This document shows, one piece after another, positions 13,088 through 21,402 of a DNA stretch of 23,555 nt (positions are counted from its first letter, which is position 1; each line of letters opens with the position of its first letter). Origin of the DNA: Candidatus Saccharibacteria bacterium UBA5152 (GTDB lineage Bacteria; Patescibacteriota; Saccharimonadia; Saccharimonadales; UBA4665); assembly GCA_002413755.1 (NCBI GenBank), contig DHXQ01000004.1:40243-63797 (forward strand). Reading direction: 5' to 3'. The notes under the pieces are model-generated. The model ran no database searches. It was not told the origin of the DNA and worked only from the letters and a program-made list of their open reading frames with translations. The translations under genes and the position numbers were made by a program.

Positions 13088-13113
13088 ATTACCGAAAATA
13101 GGAGGACAAGGCA

Positions 13114-13257
13114 ATGCCTGAAAATCACAAACAATTAGAAATGAACTTCGAAATGGAAACCCGGTTGTCGGGTGCTAAGCGCCGTGCGCTGCACCCGCGC
13201 CGGATTAACAAAATGGGCGGGGGGTGTTACTTGATAACACCCCCATATTCAAGGTAG
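13114..13257 (+). CDS. 47-residue basic protein preceding Rep (unknown)
   Basis: ATG at 13114 with AGGAGGACAAGGCA upstream (GGAGG about 8 nt before). The product starts MPENHKQLEMNFEMETR, has a basic GAKRRALHPRRINK middle and ends before TAG at 13255-13257. Its last third is encoded by the hairpin proposed as the Rep nick site. It lies after the terminator at 13061-13087, so its expression needs readthrough or antitermination. It could be a small copy-number regulator of the rolling-circle module by position (inference); no family recognised. Confidence 0.55.
   Translation: MPENHKQLEMNFEMETRLSGAKRRALHPRRINKMGGGCYLITPPYSR
13220..13244 (+). other. Putative double-strand origin: nick-site hairpin
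   Basis: A perfect 10-bp stem (GGGGGTGTTA at 13220-13229 with TAACACCCCC at 13235-13244) presents CTTGA as a 5-nt loop. The sequence TACTTGATAAC contains ACTTG/ATA, the nick motif cleaved by the phiX174 A protein (AACTTG/ATATT) and close to the TCTTG/ATA of pC194-type plasmids. The predicted cut is between 13233 and 13234. It lies 19 bp before the rep start. Confidence 0.7.
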
Positions 13258-13262
13258 TATCC

Positions 13263-14348
13263 ATGGACGAACTGCTGAATATAAATCCTGGTTTACGCTC
13301 CGAACCCATATGCTCATACAAAAAAATCTATCCAAACGAAATCCAAATAATAAAATTTAAAACCCCATATTATCTATCTGATGGTACGGCAGATATACAA
13401 AACAATAATTTTACCTCGACATCACACACGAAGAAAAAGTCCGACGAACAAAAAGCCGACGAACAAAAAGATAAACGCCTCTCAAAAGCCAGAACAAGCG
13501 TCGTAGATTTAGTTAAGTGCAATCCCATCAACATGTTCGGAACGCTGACGGCAAATTGTAGCCAATGCGGACAGAATTGTAAAAACGACCCGAGTTTGAC
13601 GGATACAGAATCTGGCTGTATTTGTAACAAAGCAACTTGTAAGAGATACGACATAGATTATCAGCGTCGAAATGTATTTGCATGGCTCGACCATCAGAAA
13701 AAGATACACTCCTATTTCAGCCATATCATGGTTATGGAACTGCATGAAGATGGCGCTCCTCATTTCCACTTTTTGTTTTATGGCTACACCGGAAAGCTTG
13801 CTGAGCATGAGATAGACCCAAAAGACGGCAAGATGGTGTATAACCTTGTTGAATATAAGCGAGGCCATACCACTGTAAAGTACATAACTGATTCCTTGGA
13901 AGATTATGAACGGTGTGCTGGCTATCTCACGAAATACATCATTAAAGACATGCCGCTGTTTGCTGGTCGAAATAGGTATGTTTGTTCAAAAGGGCTCAGA
14001 AGGCCAATCGTAAAACCAAATCCCTCTGATATTGAAACCTTTTCATCTCATCCCGAAGCCAAAATATGGACTCCTCCGACTGCCCCCTACATCAGCAAAC
14101 GGACAAAACAGATTGCATATCCGAAACCTACAAACGTAGAAAGTATAACGACCGTCCATATGGAAAACACAGAAGAATATCTGCATGAGATTTCTCTGCT
14201 CCAGAGCCAAGAACCGCCCAGACTAAGCCACTTTACCCGGATGGCACTTCGTGCTCGTGCTCGCTTAAACCGAATGTCCTCCAGCACGCGACGTGGCAGG
14301 CTCTCTGATGACAGCCCGCGCGTGTCGCCCGTGGAGCTAGGCGGCTAG
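13263..14348 (+). CDS. Two-tyrosine HUH rolling-circle replication initiator (Rep)
   Basis: 361 residues from the ATG at 13263, chosen because AAGGT lies upstream and the alternative GTG at 13224 lies inside the origin hairpin. The three rolling-circle motifs are present in order: MFGTLTAN (about residue 91), GAPHFHFLFYG with the metal-binding His-Phe-His (about 166-168), and YLTKYIIKD (about 220-228). The last has two tyrosines three residues apart, as in phiX174 A protein and microvirus VP4. Cysteines near residues 98-125 (CSQCGQNC, then CIC and C) may bind zinc. Rep nicks one strand, stays on the 5' end and primes rolling-circle copying. The C-terminal 100 residues are polar and unassigned. 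No capsid or coupling-protein gene is nearby, so plasmid-like rather than phage. Confidence 0.85.
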   Translation: MDELLNINPGLRSEPICSYKKIYPNEIQIIKFKTPYYLSDGTADIQNNNFTSTSHTKKKSDEQKADEQKDKRLSKARTSVVDLVKCNPINMFGTLTANCSQCGQNCKNDPSLTDTESGCICNKATCKRYDIDYQRRNVFAWLDHQKKIHSYFSHIMVMELHEDGAPHFHFLFYGYTGKLAEHEIDPKDGKMVYNLVEYKRGHTTVKYITDSLEDYERCAGYLTKYIIKDMPLFAGRNRYVCSKGLRRPIVKPNPSDIETFSSHPEAKIWTPPTAPYISKRTKQIAYPKPTNVESITTVHMENTEEYLHEISLLQSQEPPRLSHFTRMALRARARLNRMSSSTRRGRLSDDSPRVSPVELGG

Positions 14349-14349
14349 A

Positions 14350-14445
14350 ATGGCTTTGTCTTCCACCGACTTAGAAGCGTGGAAGGCCTATTTCAAGCTG
14401 CTCCGAGAAATACAACGTAAACAGGATGAGAGAGACGAACAATGA
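14350..14445 (+). CDS. 31-residue helical micro-protein between rep and recombinase
   Basis: ATG at 14350 starts 1 nt after the Rep stop codon and a 31-codon frame runs to TGA at 14443-14445. The product, MALSSTDLEAWKAYFKLL followed by REIQRKQDERDEQ, is a plausible amphipathic helix. The tight spacing suggests translational coupling to rep. Function unknown. Confidence 0.4.
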   Translation: MALSSTDLEAWKAYFKLLREIQRKQDERDEQ

Positions 14446-14464
14446 GCTATACTAACAGTAGTAA

Positions 14465-16000
14465 ATGCAGAAAGTGTTGGGAGACATGAAAGCATATCTC
14501 ATAGCTAGGGTATCTACGGCCGACCAGATTCAAGCTTTGCCTGCTCAAAAGTACCGATTAACGGATTACGCTGCTCGCAATTTCTCAGAATTTGAGCTTA
14601 TCGAATTCCAGGAAAGCGCATATAAAGGAACGCGTGATAAGTTTCGTGAGATACTAGCAAAACTTGAAGCTACGACTGAAACTGTTGCTGTTGTCTTCGA
14701 CAAAGTGGACAGATTTACAAGGGATTCCAGCGCGGAAGAAACTAGCATACTCAAAAACCTATGTCGTAACGGTCGCGTAGAACTTCACTTTCCGTCCGAT
14801 AATATTGTCGTACATAAAGATTCACCGTCAGGAGATAAAATGCGACTCGGCTTAAACACTGTGTTTGCTGAGTATTACTCCGACGCCATTAGTGATAATG
14901 TAAAACGCCGCAACGAGCAATTAAGGCGAGACGGGTTTTGGACAGGTAAAGCTCCTTTTGGCTACGTCAATACAGTTCTGCCCGACAGTAAGAAATGGAT
15001 TGAGCCTGAACCGTTAAAGGCAAAGGCGGTCAAAACTGCCTATGATCTATACGGTTCTGGTAGCTACTCGCTTAAGACACTTCGGCAAAAAATTAAAGAA
15101 CTGTTCAATTACGATTTGTCGGCTGGCCAGTGGGATAAAGTGCTTAAGAATCCATTTTACAAAGGTTCAATGCTGGTCAAAGGCAAGATTTATCCGCATA
15201 ACTACATACCGATAATCACTGAAGCCCAATACGACCAAGCTAAAGCTGTGCGCGAGGGCTATGCTGTTAAGCCGAAACGGTGGGCAGGTATACCTTACAC
15301 ATATCGTGGGCTTATAAGCTGTGCGGATTGTGGTAGTCGGATAACCTTTGAAAAGAAGAAGCAAAAATACATTTACGGCCACTGTACGCAGTTCAAGGGC
15401 AAACATGGCGCGAGGTATGTATCTCAAGATGACCTGACTGAACAGCTCGAATCCGTATTCAATCAGATTCAGTTACCGGAAGATGCCTATCTCGAAGTTA
15501 CTGAAGCGTTGCAAAAAGATGATGCTGATACCCGTAAACAAAACGCCGATAGCCTTGTCGCTGTACAAGCCGAACTAAGCCGCTATGATTCCATGATTGA
15601 GCGCAACTATAACGCCTACCTTAACGGCACTATAACCGAGGACTTTTACAATAAAAAGCACATCGAAATAGCCGAATCCAAGAAAAAACTCGAAAAGCGT
15701 AGAGAAAATATCGAACTTATTTCGAAGCACGATTTTAGCAGTATTTCTTCCCTGTTAGAACTTTCGCGAGATGCGCCAGACTTATTCAAAAATGCCGAAA
15801 TTGAGGACAAACGAGTTTTGCTGAATACGGTACTTTCGAACCTGGAACTTGACGACGTATTACTTCGGTGGAAACTAAAAGAACCATACGATTGCATGGT
15901 TCTTTGTAACGAAAATGGCAATTGGCTAGGGCGGAGGGATTCGAACCCCCGAATGCCAGTACCAAAAACTGGTGCCTTACCACTTGGCGACGCCCTATAG
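14465..16000 (+). CDS. Large serine recombinase (integrase)
   Basis: 511 residues. An N-terminal resolvase domain with YLIARVSTADQ (catalytic Ser17 in this numbering), a DKVDRFTRD segment and the E-helix, then a recombinase domain (about 165-255, starting GKAPFGYVN). A zinc-ribbon region follows (about 284-320, CADCG then GHC) and a long coiled coil (about 370-430). Such enzymes join attP and attB to integrate an element. The final 25 codons read antisense through the tRNA-Gln gene (GRRDSNPRMPVPKTG segment), so the natural C terminus is defined by the integration site. Start uncertain: ATG 14465 has TATACT 11 nt upstream; ATG 14486, seven codons later, fits the family and has GGGAG close by. 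Confidence 0.9.
   Translation: MQKVLGDMKAYLIARVSTADQIQALPAQKYRLTDYAARNFSEFELIEFQESAYKGTRDKFREILAKLEATTETVAVVFDKVDRFTRDSSAEETSILKNLCRNGRVELHFPSDNIVVHKDSPSGDKMRLGLNTVFAEYYSDAISDNVKRRNEQLRRDGFWTGKAPFGYVNTVLPDSKKWIEPEPLKAKAVKTAYDLYGSGSYSLKTLRQKIKELFNYDLSAGQWDKVLKNPFYKGSMLVKGKIYPHNYIPIITEAQYDQAKAVREGYAVKPKRWAGIPYTYRGLISCADCGSRITFEKKKQKYIYGHCTQFKGKHGARYVSQDDLTEQLESVFNQIQLPEDAYLEVTEALQKDDADTRKQNADSLVAVQAELSRYDSMIERNYNAYLNGTITEDFYNKKHIEIAESKKKLEKRRENIELISKHDFSSISSLLELSRDAPDLFKNAEIEDKRVLLNTVLSNLELDDVLLRWKLKEPYDCMVLCNENGNWLGRRDSNPRMPVPKTGALPLGDAL
15922..15936 (+). repeat. Proximal attachment repeat at tRNA-Gln 3' end
   Basis: TTGGCTAGGGCGGAG covers the CCA, discriminator and acceptor-stem strand of tRNA-Gln, and is repeated at 9941-9955 with one mismatch. 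The recombinase gene lies on the element side of it, as expected for integration at a tRNA 3' end. Confidence 0.4.
15923..15997 (-). tRNA. tRNA-Gln (anticodon UUG)
   Basis: Read on the minus strand: a 7-bp acceptor TAGGGCG/CGCCCTA, D arm with AAGTGGTAAGGC, anticodon stem CCAGT/ACTGG around loop TTTTGGT (anticodon TTG), T arm GGGGGTTCGAATCCC, discriminator G and an encoded CCA. It starts with T as bacterial tRNA-Gln usually does. Intact, so the integrated element has restored or preserved its 3' end. The recombinase frame overlaps it entirely on the opposite strand. Confidence 0.95.
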
Positions 16001-16056
16001 TACTCGAATGGTGGACTAGCTCGCGGATGCCGGAAATGGCCGAGCTACAGATACGG

Positions 16057-16062
16057 ATTATA
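16057..16062 (-). promoter_or_regulatory. -10 box of the tRNA-Gln gene
   Basis: Minus-strand TATAAT about 60 nt before the tRNA. The transcript would begin near 16050 and carry a short 5' leader with a TAGCTCG/CGAGCTA stem-loop (16016-16047) that RNase P would remove. Confidence 0.45.
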
Positions 16063-16093
16063 CTAAAAAGCTTGGTAAATTACCACCCACCCA

Positions 16094-16843
16094 CTAGTAA
16101 TAATCGGGAGCGGCGTCGAGGGTGAAGAACTCCTCTAGGGTGGTGGCGCCGGTCTTGTGCATTTGCAGGGCCAGGTCTTTGCCGACGTAGCGGAAATGCC
16201 AGGCTTCGGCGCGGTAGCCGGTGATTGGCGTTTTGTCGGCGGTGTAGCGCAGGATGAAGCCGTATTCATAGGCGTGGGCGGTGGCCCACTTGCCTTCGGC
16301 GGTGGTGCCGAAGCAGTCGGTGATACTGCAGCCGCCACCGGCGATGTCGACGGCCAGTCCGGTTTGGTGCTCGCTGAAACCGGGGCGGGCACTCTCGCTG
16401 TCAGCCTTAGCCTTGCCGTAGTTCGCAACTTCTTGATTATAGACGCTTACCTGTGTAGTGTATGAGCGGTAAGCGCTGGCGGCGGTGATGGTTAGTCCGG
16501 CCGTTTTGGCACCGGCAAACATGCTTGTCAGGGCCGTCGCAGCTTCGGCGCGCATCACCTGGCCGTTGCTGACCGATGTCAAATCTTGTGGGGCGTAATT
16601 AACGGGTTTGAGCGGATGGTGCTTGTTGACGACCACCCATATGCTATTCGGGTCGGTCACCGAATACCTGGTGTGATCAAAGGCTGCCGTACTCGACGAT
16701 GACTGTTGAGACTGCGAGGCACTAGTGGCGTTGGCTTTGCGGCTGCTGGAATTTGGCAAATCACCGCTTTTGGCGGACCAGAGTAGTAAAACGGCAGCAA
16801 TAATCACGAGGCCGATGATTGCAATAACAATGCGATGTTTCAT
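16094..16843 (-). CDS. D-alanyl-D-alanine carboxypeptidase, VanY / M15B family
   Basis: 249 residues: an N-terminal membrane anchor (about 4-22), a Ser-rich linker to about residue 55, then the M15 peptidase domain. Zinc and catalytic residues are in place: SAYRS (123-127), SEHQTGLAVD with His159 and Asp166, and EAWHFRY with Glu213 and His216. The family trims the terminal D-alanine from peptidoglycan stem peptides outside the membrane, limiting cross-linking. TATACT at 16850-16855 lies 6 nt before the ATG, with GGAG in between. Confidence 0.9.
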   Translation of the reverse strand: MKHRIVIAIIGLVIIAAVLLLWSAKSGDLPNSSSRKANATSASQSQQSSSSTAAFDHTRYSVTDPNSIWVVVNKHHPLKPVNYAPQDLTSVSNGQVMRAEAATALTSMFAGAKTAGLTITAASAYRSYTTQVSVYNQEVANYGKAKADSESARPGFSEHQTGLAVDIAGGGCSITDCFGTTAEGKWATAHAYEYGFILRYTADKTPITGYRAEAWHFRYVGKDLALQMHKTGATTLEEFFTLDAAPDYY

Positions 16844-16908
16844 AGCTCCAGTATATACCTAGTGGTTAGTTGTAGGGCACGCCAAAATACGGTACAGTTT
16901 GTGTAACT

Positions 16909-17856
16909 ATGCCAGACAACGCCCACAACCCAGCTAACTATATAGTGCCGCTGTCTATTAATGGCCTGGAGGGCCGAATCTTGCACGTTCCGGCCCAGCA
17001 GAATAAGCACACCAAGGACAAAAAGCGCGAGATTCTATTCGTCTATGGCCACCACTCCACCCTGGAGCGTTGGTGGGGACTGATCGAGGTGATGAGCGAG
17101 TACGGCGACGTCACCATGCCGGATATGCCGGGCTTCGGCGGCATGGATAGCTTCTATAAGATCGACAAGAAGCCGACGATCGATAATATGGCCGATTATA
17201 TGGCAACTTTCATTAAGTGGCGTTACCGCCGTAAGAAGGTGGTGATTGTCGGCATGAGCTTCGGCTTCGTGGTGGCCACCCGGATGCTCCAAAAATATCC
17301 GGAGCTGACCGGCAAAGTAGATTTGTTAGTAAGTATCGTTGGTTTTGCCCATTATCACGACTTCCTCTTCTCCCCTACCCGGCTGGCAATGTATCGGCTC
17401 GGGACGGCGATTTTGTCGCATAACCCGGCGGCCTGGCTGTTCCGGCATATTTTACTGGCGGCGCCAGTGCTCAAGCTGGCCTACTCGCATACCAGCAATG
17501 CTAAACACAAATTTGAGCACACCAAGACCCGTGAGGAATTTGATCAACAGATGGCGACTGAAATTACCCTCTGGCACAACAATGACGTCCGTAGCCAATG
17601 GCACACCGCCAACGAATTCATGCATCTTGATAACACGCGGGTGCGGGTGGACTTGCCGGTCTGGCATATTTCATCGGAAAACGACCACTTCTTCAACCAT
17701 ACGGTCGTCGAGCAGCATTTACGGGTTATTTATAGTGATTTTCACGACGCTCCGGTTGACATGCCGAACCATGCGCCCAGCGTGATCGCTGATGCCGAGA
17801 TGGCTGCCCCGCTCATCCCGGAGAGCCTGCGCAAGGCACTGCGCGAGCTACCCTAA
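16909..17856 (+). CDS. Alpha/beta hydrolase
   Basis: 315 residues with an alpha/beta hydrolase core: an early FVYGHHSTLERWW oxyanion-loop region (44-56), DMPGFGGMD (72-80), nucleophile elbow GMSFG with Ser117, an acid candidate Asp258 in SENDHFF, and a catalytic histidine candidate His287 in MPNHAPS. The usual HG before the oxyanion loop is replaced by GH-H. No signal peptide, so probably cytoplasmic. Substrate unknown; an esterase or lipase acting on lipids or glycolipids is plausible given the two glycosyltransferases downstream (inference). Confidence 0.8.
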   Translation: MPDNAHNPANYIVPLSINGLEGRILHVPAQQNKHTKDKKREILFVYGHHSTLERWWGLIEVMSEYGDVTMPDMPGFGGMDSFYKIDKKPTIDNMADYMATFIKWRYRRKKVVIVGMSFGFVVATRMLQKYPELTGKVDLLVSIVGFAHYHDFLFSPTRLAMYRLGTAILSHNPAAWLFRHILLAAPVLKLAYSHTSNAKHKFEHTKTREEFDQQMATEITLWHNNDVRSQWHTANEFMHLDNTRVRVDLPVWHISSENDHFFNHTVVEQHLRVIYSDFHDAPVDMPNHAPSVIADAEMAAPLIPESLRKALRELP

Positions 17857-17870
17857 GCCCAATGCTATGG

Positions 17871-17876
17871 TATAAT
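17871..17876 (+). promoter_or_regulatory. Extended -10 box giving a leaderless glycosyltransferase mRNA
   Basis: TGGTATAAT is an extended -10 with consensus hexamer, ending 6 nt before the ATG at 17883, so transcription would begin at the start codon. Confidence 0.55.
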
Positions 17877-17882
17877 TCTGGG

Positions 17883-19031
17883 ATGAAGATCGGCCTTGTA
17901 TGCCCTTATAACGTCGTCAAAGGTGGCGGCGTTCAAGAGATTGTCCGTGCCATGCACAAAGAGTTGACCCTACGTGGTCACGACGTTCGAATTATTACTC
18001 CTGAACCTCGTGAATTACCCGACGCCCATCGTACGAAAGACGTTATCTTTATCGGCTCAGCGGCCAATTTTAACTCACCGCTGCACACTACCTCACAAAT
18101 TTCCGGCACATCCGATATGTACGCCATTGAGCAGATGCTGGACCGTGAAAAGTTCGATATCCTACACTTTCACGAGCCATGGGTACCGATGCTCAGTCGT
18201 CAGATTCTGAGCCGTTCGCGGAGTATCAACGTTGCGACCTTTCACGCTAAACTACCGGAAACTGTCATGAGCCGAACCCTTACGGCGATTGTCACTCCCT
18301 ATACTAAGGCAGTCCTGCGCGACCTCGACCACCTGACCGCTGTATCTGAACCGGCTGCCGAATATGTCCGCACCATGACTGACGCTACGGTAGAGATCAT
18401 TCCGTGTGGGATCGATCTGTCGACATTTAAGCCACCTGAGACGTTTGCATCGGTGCTCAAGCCTGTCAAGACGATCTTATACCTGGGCCGTCTGGAACGC
18501 CGCAAGGGTGTCATGCAACTCCTCAAGGCCTATCAGCTACTGGTCGAGCATTGCTCGGATGTGGAGTTGGTGATCGCCGGCGACGGCCCGGACCGCAAAA
18601 AGTTGGAAGATAAAGTCGAAGAATTGGAACTGCCTAATGTCAAGTTCCTCGGCTATGTCACCGACAAGGAAAAGCACAAGCTCCTCAAGACGGCCGACCT
18701 GTTCTGCGCCCCGGCTCTATATGGTGAAAGTTTTGGCATCGTGTTGCTTGAGACCATGGCTAGTGGCCTGGTGACAGTGGCCGGCGATAACCCCGGTTAC
18801 GCTGCCGTTATGCAGGAACTGGGCTCAATCTCGCTCGTTAATCCCAAAGAACCGGCTGAATTTGCCCGCCGGATGGATGTCATGCTCCACGACGAAGGCC
18901 TGCGCCGCCTATGGCGCAAATGGGCGCTTAGCTATGTCAAACAGTTCGATTACGGCGTCATCATCGACAAATACGAAGTGATTTATAACACTGCCCACAA
19001 GGCCCAACCGGCCCTTGCTGAATACGCATGA
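17883..19031 (+). CDS. GT4-family glycosyltransferase, PimA-like
   Basis: 382 residues from the ATG at 17883 (an upstream in-frame ATG at 17862 would cover the promoter). It begins MKIGLVCPYNVVKGGGVQEIV, with the glycine-rich acceptor loop and GVQ step of PimA-type enzymes, then ILHFHEPWVP, ATFHAK and VSEPAAEYV. The donor domain has LGRLERRKG and the retaining GT4 motif ESFGIVLLE. PimA-type enzymes transfer a hexose from a nucleotide donor to a lipid acceptor on the inner membrane face. Donor and acceptor are not known here. Its TGA overlaps the ATG of the next glycosyltransferase, so the two are translated together and probably act in sequence. Confidence 0.88.
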   Translation: MKIGLVCPYNVVKGGGVQEIVRAMHKELTLRGHDVRIITPEPRELPDAHRTKDVIFIGSAANFNSPLHTTSQISGTSDMYAIEQMLDREKFDILHFHEPWVPMLSRQILSRSRSINVATFHAKLPETVMSRTLTAIVTPYTKAVLRDLDHLTAVSEPAAEYVRTMTDATVEIIPCGIDLSTFKPPETFASVLKPVKTILYLGRLERRKGVMQLLKAYQLLVEHCSDVELVIAGDGPDRKKLEDKVEELELPNVKFLGYVTDKEKHKLLKTADLFCAPALYGESFGIVLLETMASGLVTVAGDNPGYAAVMQELGSISLVNPKEPAEFARRMDVMLHDEGLRRLWRKWALSYVKQFDYGVIIDKYEVIYNTAHKAQPALAEYA

Positions 19032-20194
19032 AAATTGGCTTCGTCTTGGATGACACGCTGGATAGTACCGATGGGGTCCAGCAGTATATCCTGACGGTTG
19101 GCGCCTGGCTGACCACGCAGGGCCACGAAGTCCATTATCTGGTCGGCGAAACGCTGCGCTCGGACATCCCGCACATCCACAGTCTGAGTCGCAACTTCAA
19201 GGTCCGTTTTAATGGCAACCGGATGTCGGTACCTTTGCCGGCGAGCCCAAGCAGCAGTACAAATATCCGCGCCTTACTCGCCCGCGAACGGTTTGACGTG
19301 CTCCATATCCAGGTGCCATACAGTCCCCTCCTGGCACACAAGATTATTCTCAATGCTCCCCGCCGGACGGCTGTCGTCGGAACATTCCATATTGTGCCGC
19401 ACTCGGCGCTCGTCAAGTACGCCACGCTGTTGCTGGCGGCGGTCTCGCGCCGTTCGGCGCGGCGATTTGATGCCATGCTCAGTGTCAGCGTGGCTGCCCA
19501 AAGATTTGTCAAACAGACCTACGGGCTTGATTCTGTTGTGCTGCCGAATGTCGTCGACATGGCACCATACGCGGTCGCCAAACCATTCCTGCTGCCGGGC
19601 GAGGGTACGGTCATCATGTTCCTGGGTCGGCTGGTGCCCCGTAAGGGCTGCATGGTGCTACTACAAGCTGCCCAGCAGCTGGTCGCCGGGCACCCTGACC
19701 AAAAATTACGAGTGGTGATCTGTGGCCGCGGTCCTTTATTGCCAGAATTAGAAGCCTTTGTTGCCGAACATAGGTTGAAGGATACCGTGCAGTTCGCTGG
19801 CTACCTGAGTGAAGCTGACAAGCCGCGCTACCTGAAGGCGGCGGATATTGCGGTCTTTCCGAGCCTTGGCGGCGAGAGCTTTGGCATCGTCCTGCTGGAG
19901 GCGATGGCGGCCGGCCGGCCTGTGGTATTAGCGGCGGACAACCCGGGCTACGCATCGGTACTTGAGGCCTACCCTGATATCCTGACTCCGGCCGGCGATG
20001 CGGCCGCCTTGGCCAGCCGGTTGCAAAAGTATTTGACTGATGATCGTGCCAAGGCGGCCGCTCTGGCTTGGCAGCGAACCTTCGTACCGCAATTTGACGT
20101 CAATGTCGTCGGCCAAAAATTGCTTGAGATTTATGATGCAGCAATTGCTCCCCGTTCTGCTGCCCACACCCTCACCACCCCGAAAAGTGACTAG
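19028..20194 (+). CDS. GT4-family glycosyltransferase (second of pair)
   Basis: 388 residues, same two-domain GT-B plan as its neighbour: MKIGFVLDDTLDSTDGVQQYI at the start, VLHIQVPYSP, GTFHIVPHS, VSVAAQRFV, LGRLVPRKG, and the ESFGIVLLEAMAAGRPVV donor-site motif. It starts inside the stop codon of the preceding gene (ATGA). GC content is higher than in the first copy. Likely adds another sugar to the same lipid or glycan; substrate unknown. Confidence 0.87.
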   Translation: MKIGFVLDDTLDSTDGVQQYILTVGAWLTTQGHEVHYLVGETLRSDIPHIHSLSRNFKVRFNGNRMSVPLPASPSSSTNIRALLARERFDVLHIQVPYSPLLAHKIILNAPRRTAVVGTFHIVPHSALVKYATLLLAAVSRRSARRFDAMLSVSVAAQRFVKQTYGLDSVVLPNVVDMAPYAVAKPFLLPGEGTVIMFLGRLVPRKGCMVLLQAAQQLVAGHPDQKLRVVICGRGPLLPELEAFVAEHRLKDTVQFAGYLSEADKPRYLKAADIAVFPSLGGESFGIVLLEAMAAGRPVVLAADNPGYASVLEAYPDILTPAGDAAALASRLQKYLTDDRAKAAALAWQRTFVPQFDVNVVGQKLLEIYDAAIAPRSAAHTLTTPKSD

Positions 20195-20226
20195 CCTGAC
20201 AATTGGTTCCGTGAGACAATACAGCT

Positions 20227-21402
20227 ATGTTTAAACTCTTCAATAAAGACGCCGACCGCACGCAAACCGTCGAGGTTACTGTCAGTACCCGTACCGTTAT
20301 TAAGCTGATTGGCCTCGTCCTGGCCGCTATTGTATTAATCTTGGCCGTTAAGGCAGCCGCCAGCGCATTAATTCTGGTATTTACAGCCTTCTTCCTGACA
20401 CTCGCGCTGAACCACCCGGTCCACTTTATTGCCCAGCACTTGCCCGGTCCGATGAAGGGTAAACGCTCGGTCGCCACGTCGATTTCATTTGTGATTGTGG
20501 TCGGTCTGTTTGCGGTGTTTATCGCCAGCATCGCCCCGCCGCTGGTCCGCCAGACCCAGAGCTTTATAAGCTCGGTCCCGCAGCTGATCCGTGAAGCCCA
20601 TGACCAAAATAGCCCGGTTGGCCAGTTTATCCGCTCGCACAATTTGGAAAGCCAACTTGACAGCTTGTCAACCGAAGTTACCGACCGGCTCAAGAATTCT
20701 GGCGGCACGGCAGTGCACACTATTAGTAAGATCGGCAGCAGTATCTTTGCAGTCCTGACCATCTTGGTATTAACCTTCATGATGCTAAACGAAGGTCCTA
20801 AGATTCTCGAATTCTTCAGAGAACTGGTGCCTGGACGCCACCGCAAGCGCGTTGAGAAACTATCCCGGGATATGTACCACGTGGTCCGCGGCTTTATCAA
20901 CGGCCAGGTAACCTTAGCCGCACTGGCCGCTATCTTGATTGTGCCTGCCCTGTTTATTCTGCATATCAGTTATCCGATTGCCTTGATGGTGGTGATCTTT
21001 ATCTGTGGTTTGATCCCGCTGGTTGGTCACACAATCGGGGCGATCATTGTCACAGTGGTCGCATTGTTTACATCGCCGCTGGCTGCAGTCATCATCCTAG
21101 CCTACTACATTTTGTACCAACAGATTGAAAACTACCTGGTCCAACCTCGTATCCAGGCCAACTCAACTGATATGTCACCGTTACTGGTGTTCGGCTCGGT
21201 CATCATTGGCGTGCAGTTCGGCGGCTTATTCGGTGGTCTGTTTGCTATTCCGGTCGCCGGCTGTATTCGTATCATTGTGCTCGACCTGCTGGCGACAAAC
21301 GGCTATATCAACCCCACCATGCCCGTTGCCGAGGAAATAGCGCACGATGCTGACCCTGTTACCAACGCGTCTGCCAACTCTATTTCTTCCAAGACCAAAT
21401 AG
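20227..21402 (+). CDS. AI-2E family transporter
   Basis: 391 residues with about eight hydrophobic helices arranged as in PF01594: two or three at the start, a 100-residue amphipathic middle (about 110-200), then five helices. GLIPLVGHTIGAI and QQIENYLVQPRIQ are conserved family segments. Members were named for autoinducer-2 export, but others move different solutes or ions (for example Na+/H+ exchangers), so substrate is not predicted. The C-terminal 30 residues are polar. Its last 23 bp overlap the 3' end of the convergent cysS. Confidence 0.85.
   Translation: MFKLFNKDADRTQTVEVTVSTRTVIKLIGLVLAAIVLILAVKAAASALILVFTAFFLTLALNHPVHFIAQHLPGPMKGKRSVATSISFVIVVGLFAVFIASIAPPLVRQTQSFISSVPQLIREAHDQNSPVGQFIRSHNLESQLDSLSTEVTDRLKNSGGTAVHTISKIGSSIFAVLTILVLTFMMLNEGPKILEFFRELVPGRHRKRVEKLSRDMYHVVRGFINGQVTLAALAAILIVPALFILHISYPIALMVVIFICGLIPLVGHTIGAIIVTVVALFTSPLAAVIILAYYILYQQIENYLVQPRIQANSTDMSPLLVFGSVIIGVQFGGLFGGLFAIPVAGCIRIIVLDLLATNGYINPTMPVAEEIAHDADPVTNASANSISSKTK

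Noticed and set aside
14465..16000. The large serine recombinase as the enzyme shuffling the array
   Set aside because: Serine integrases use longer attP/attB pairs and a 2-bp crossover, and do not normally act on many identical 30-bp sites. It sits with the Rep module at tRNA-Gln, not at an array end.
13263..16000. Integrated filamentous or microvirus prophage
   Set aside because: A phage-like Rep is present but there is no capsid, Zot-like or lysis gene, so a plasmid-like integrative element fits better.
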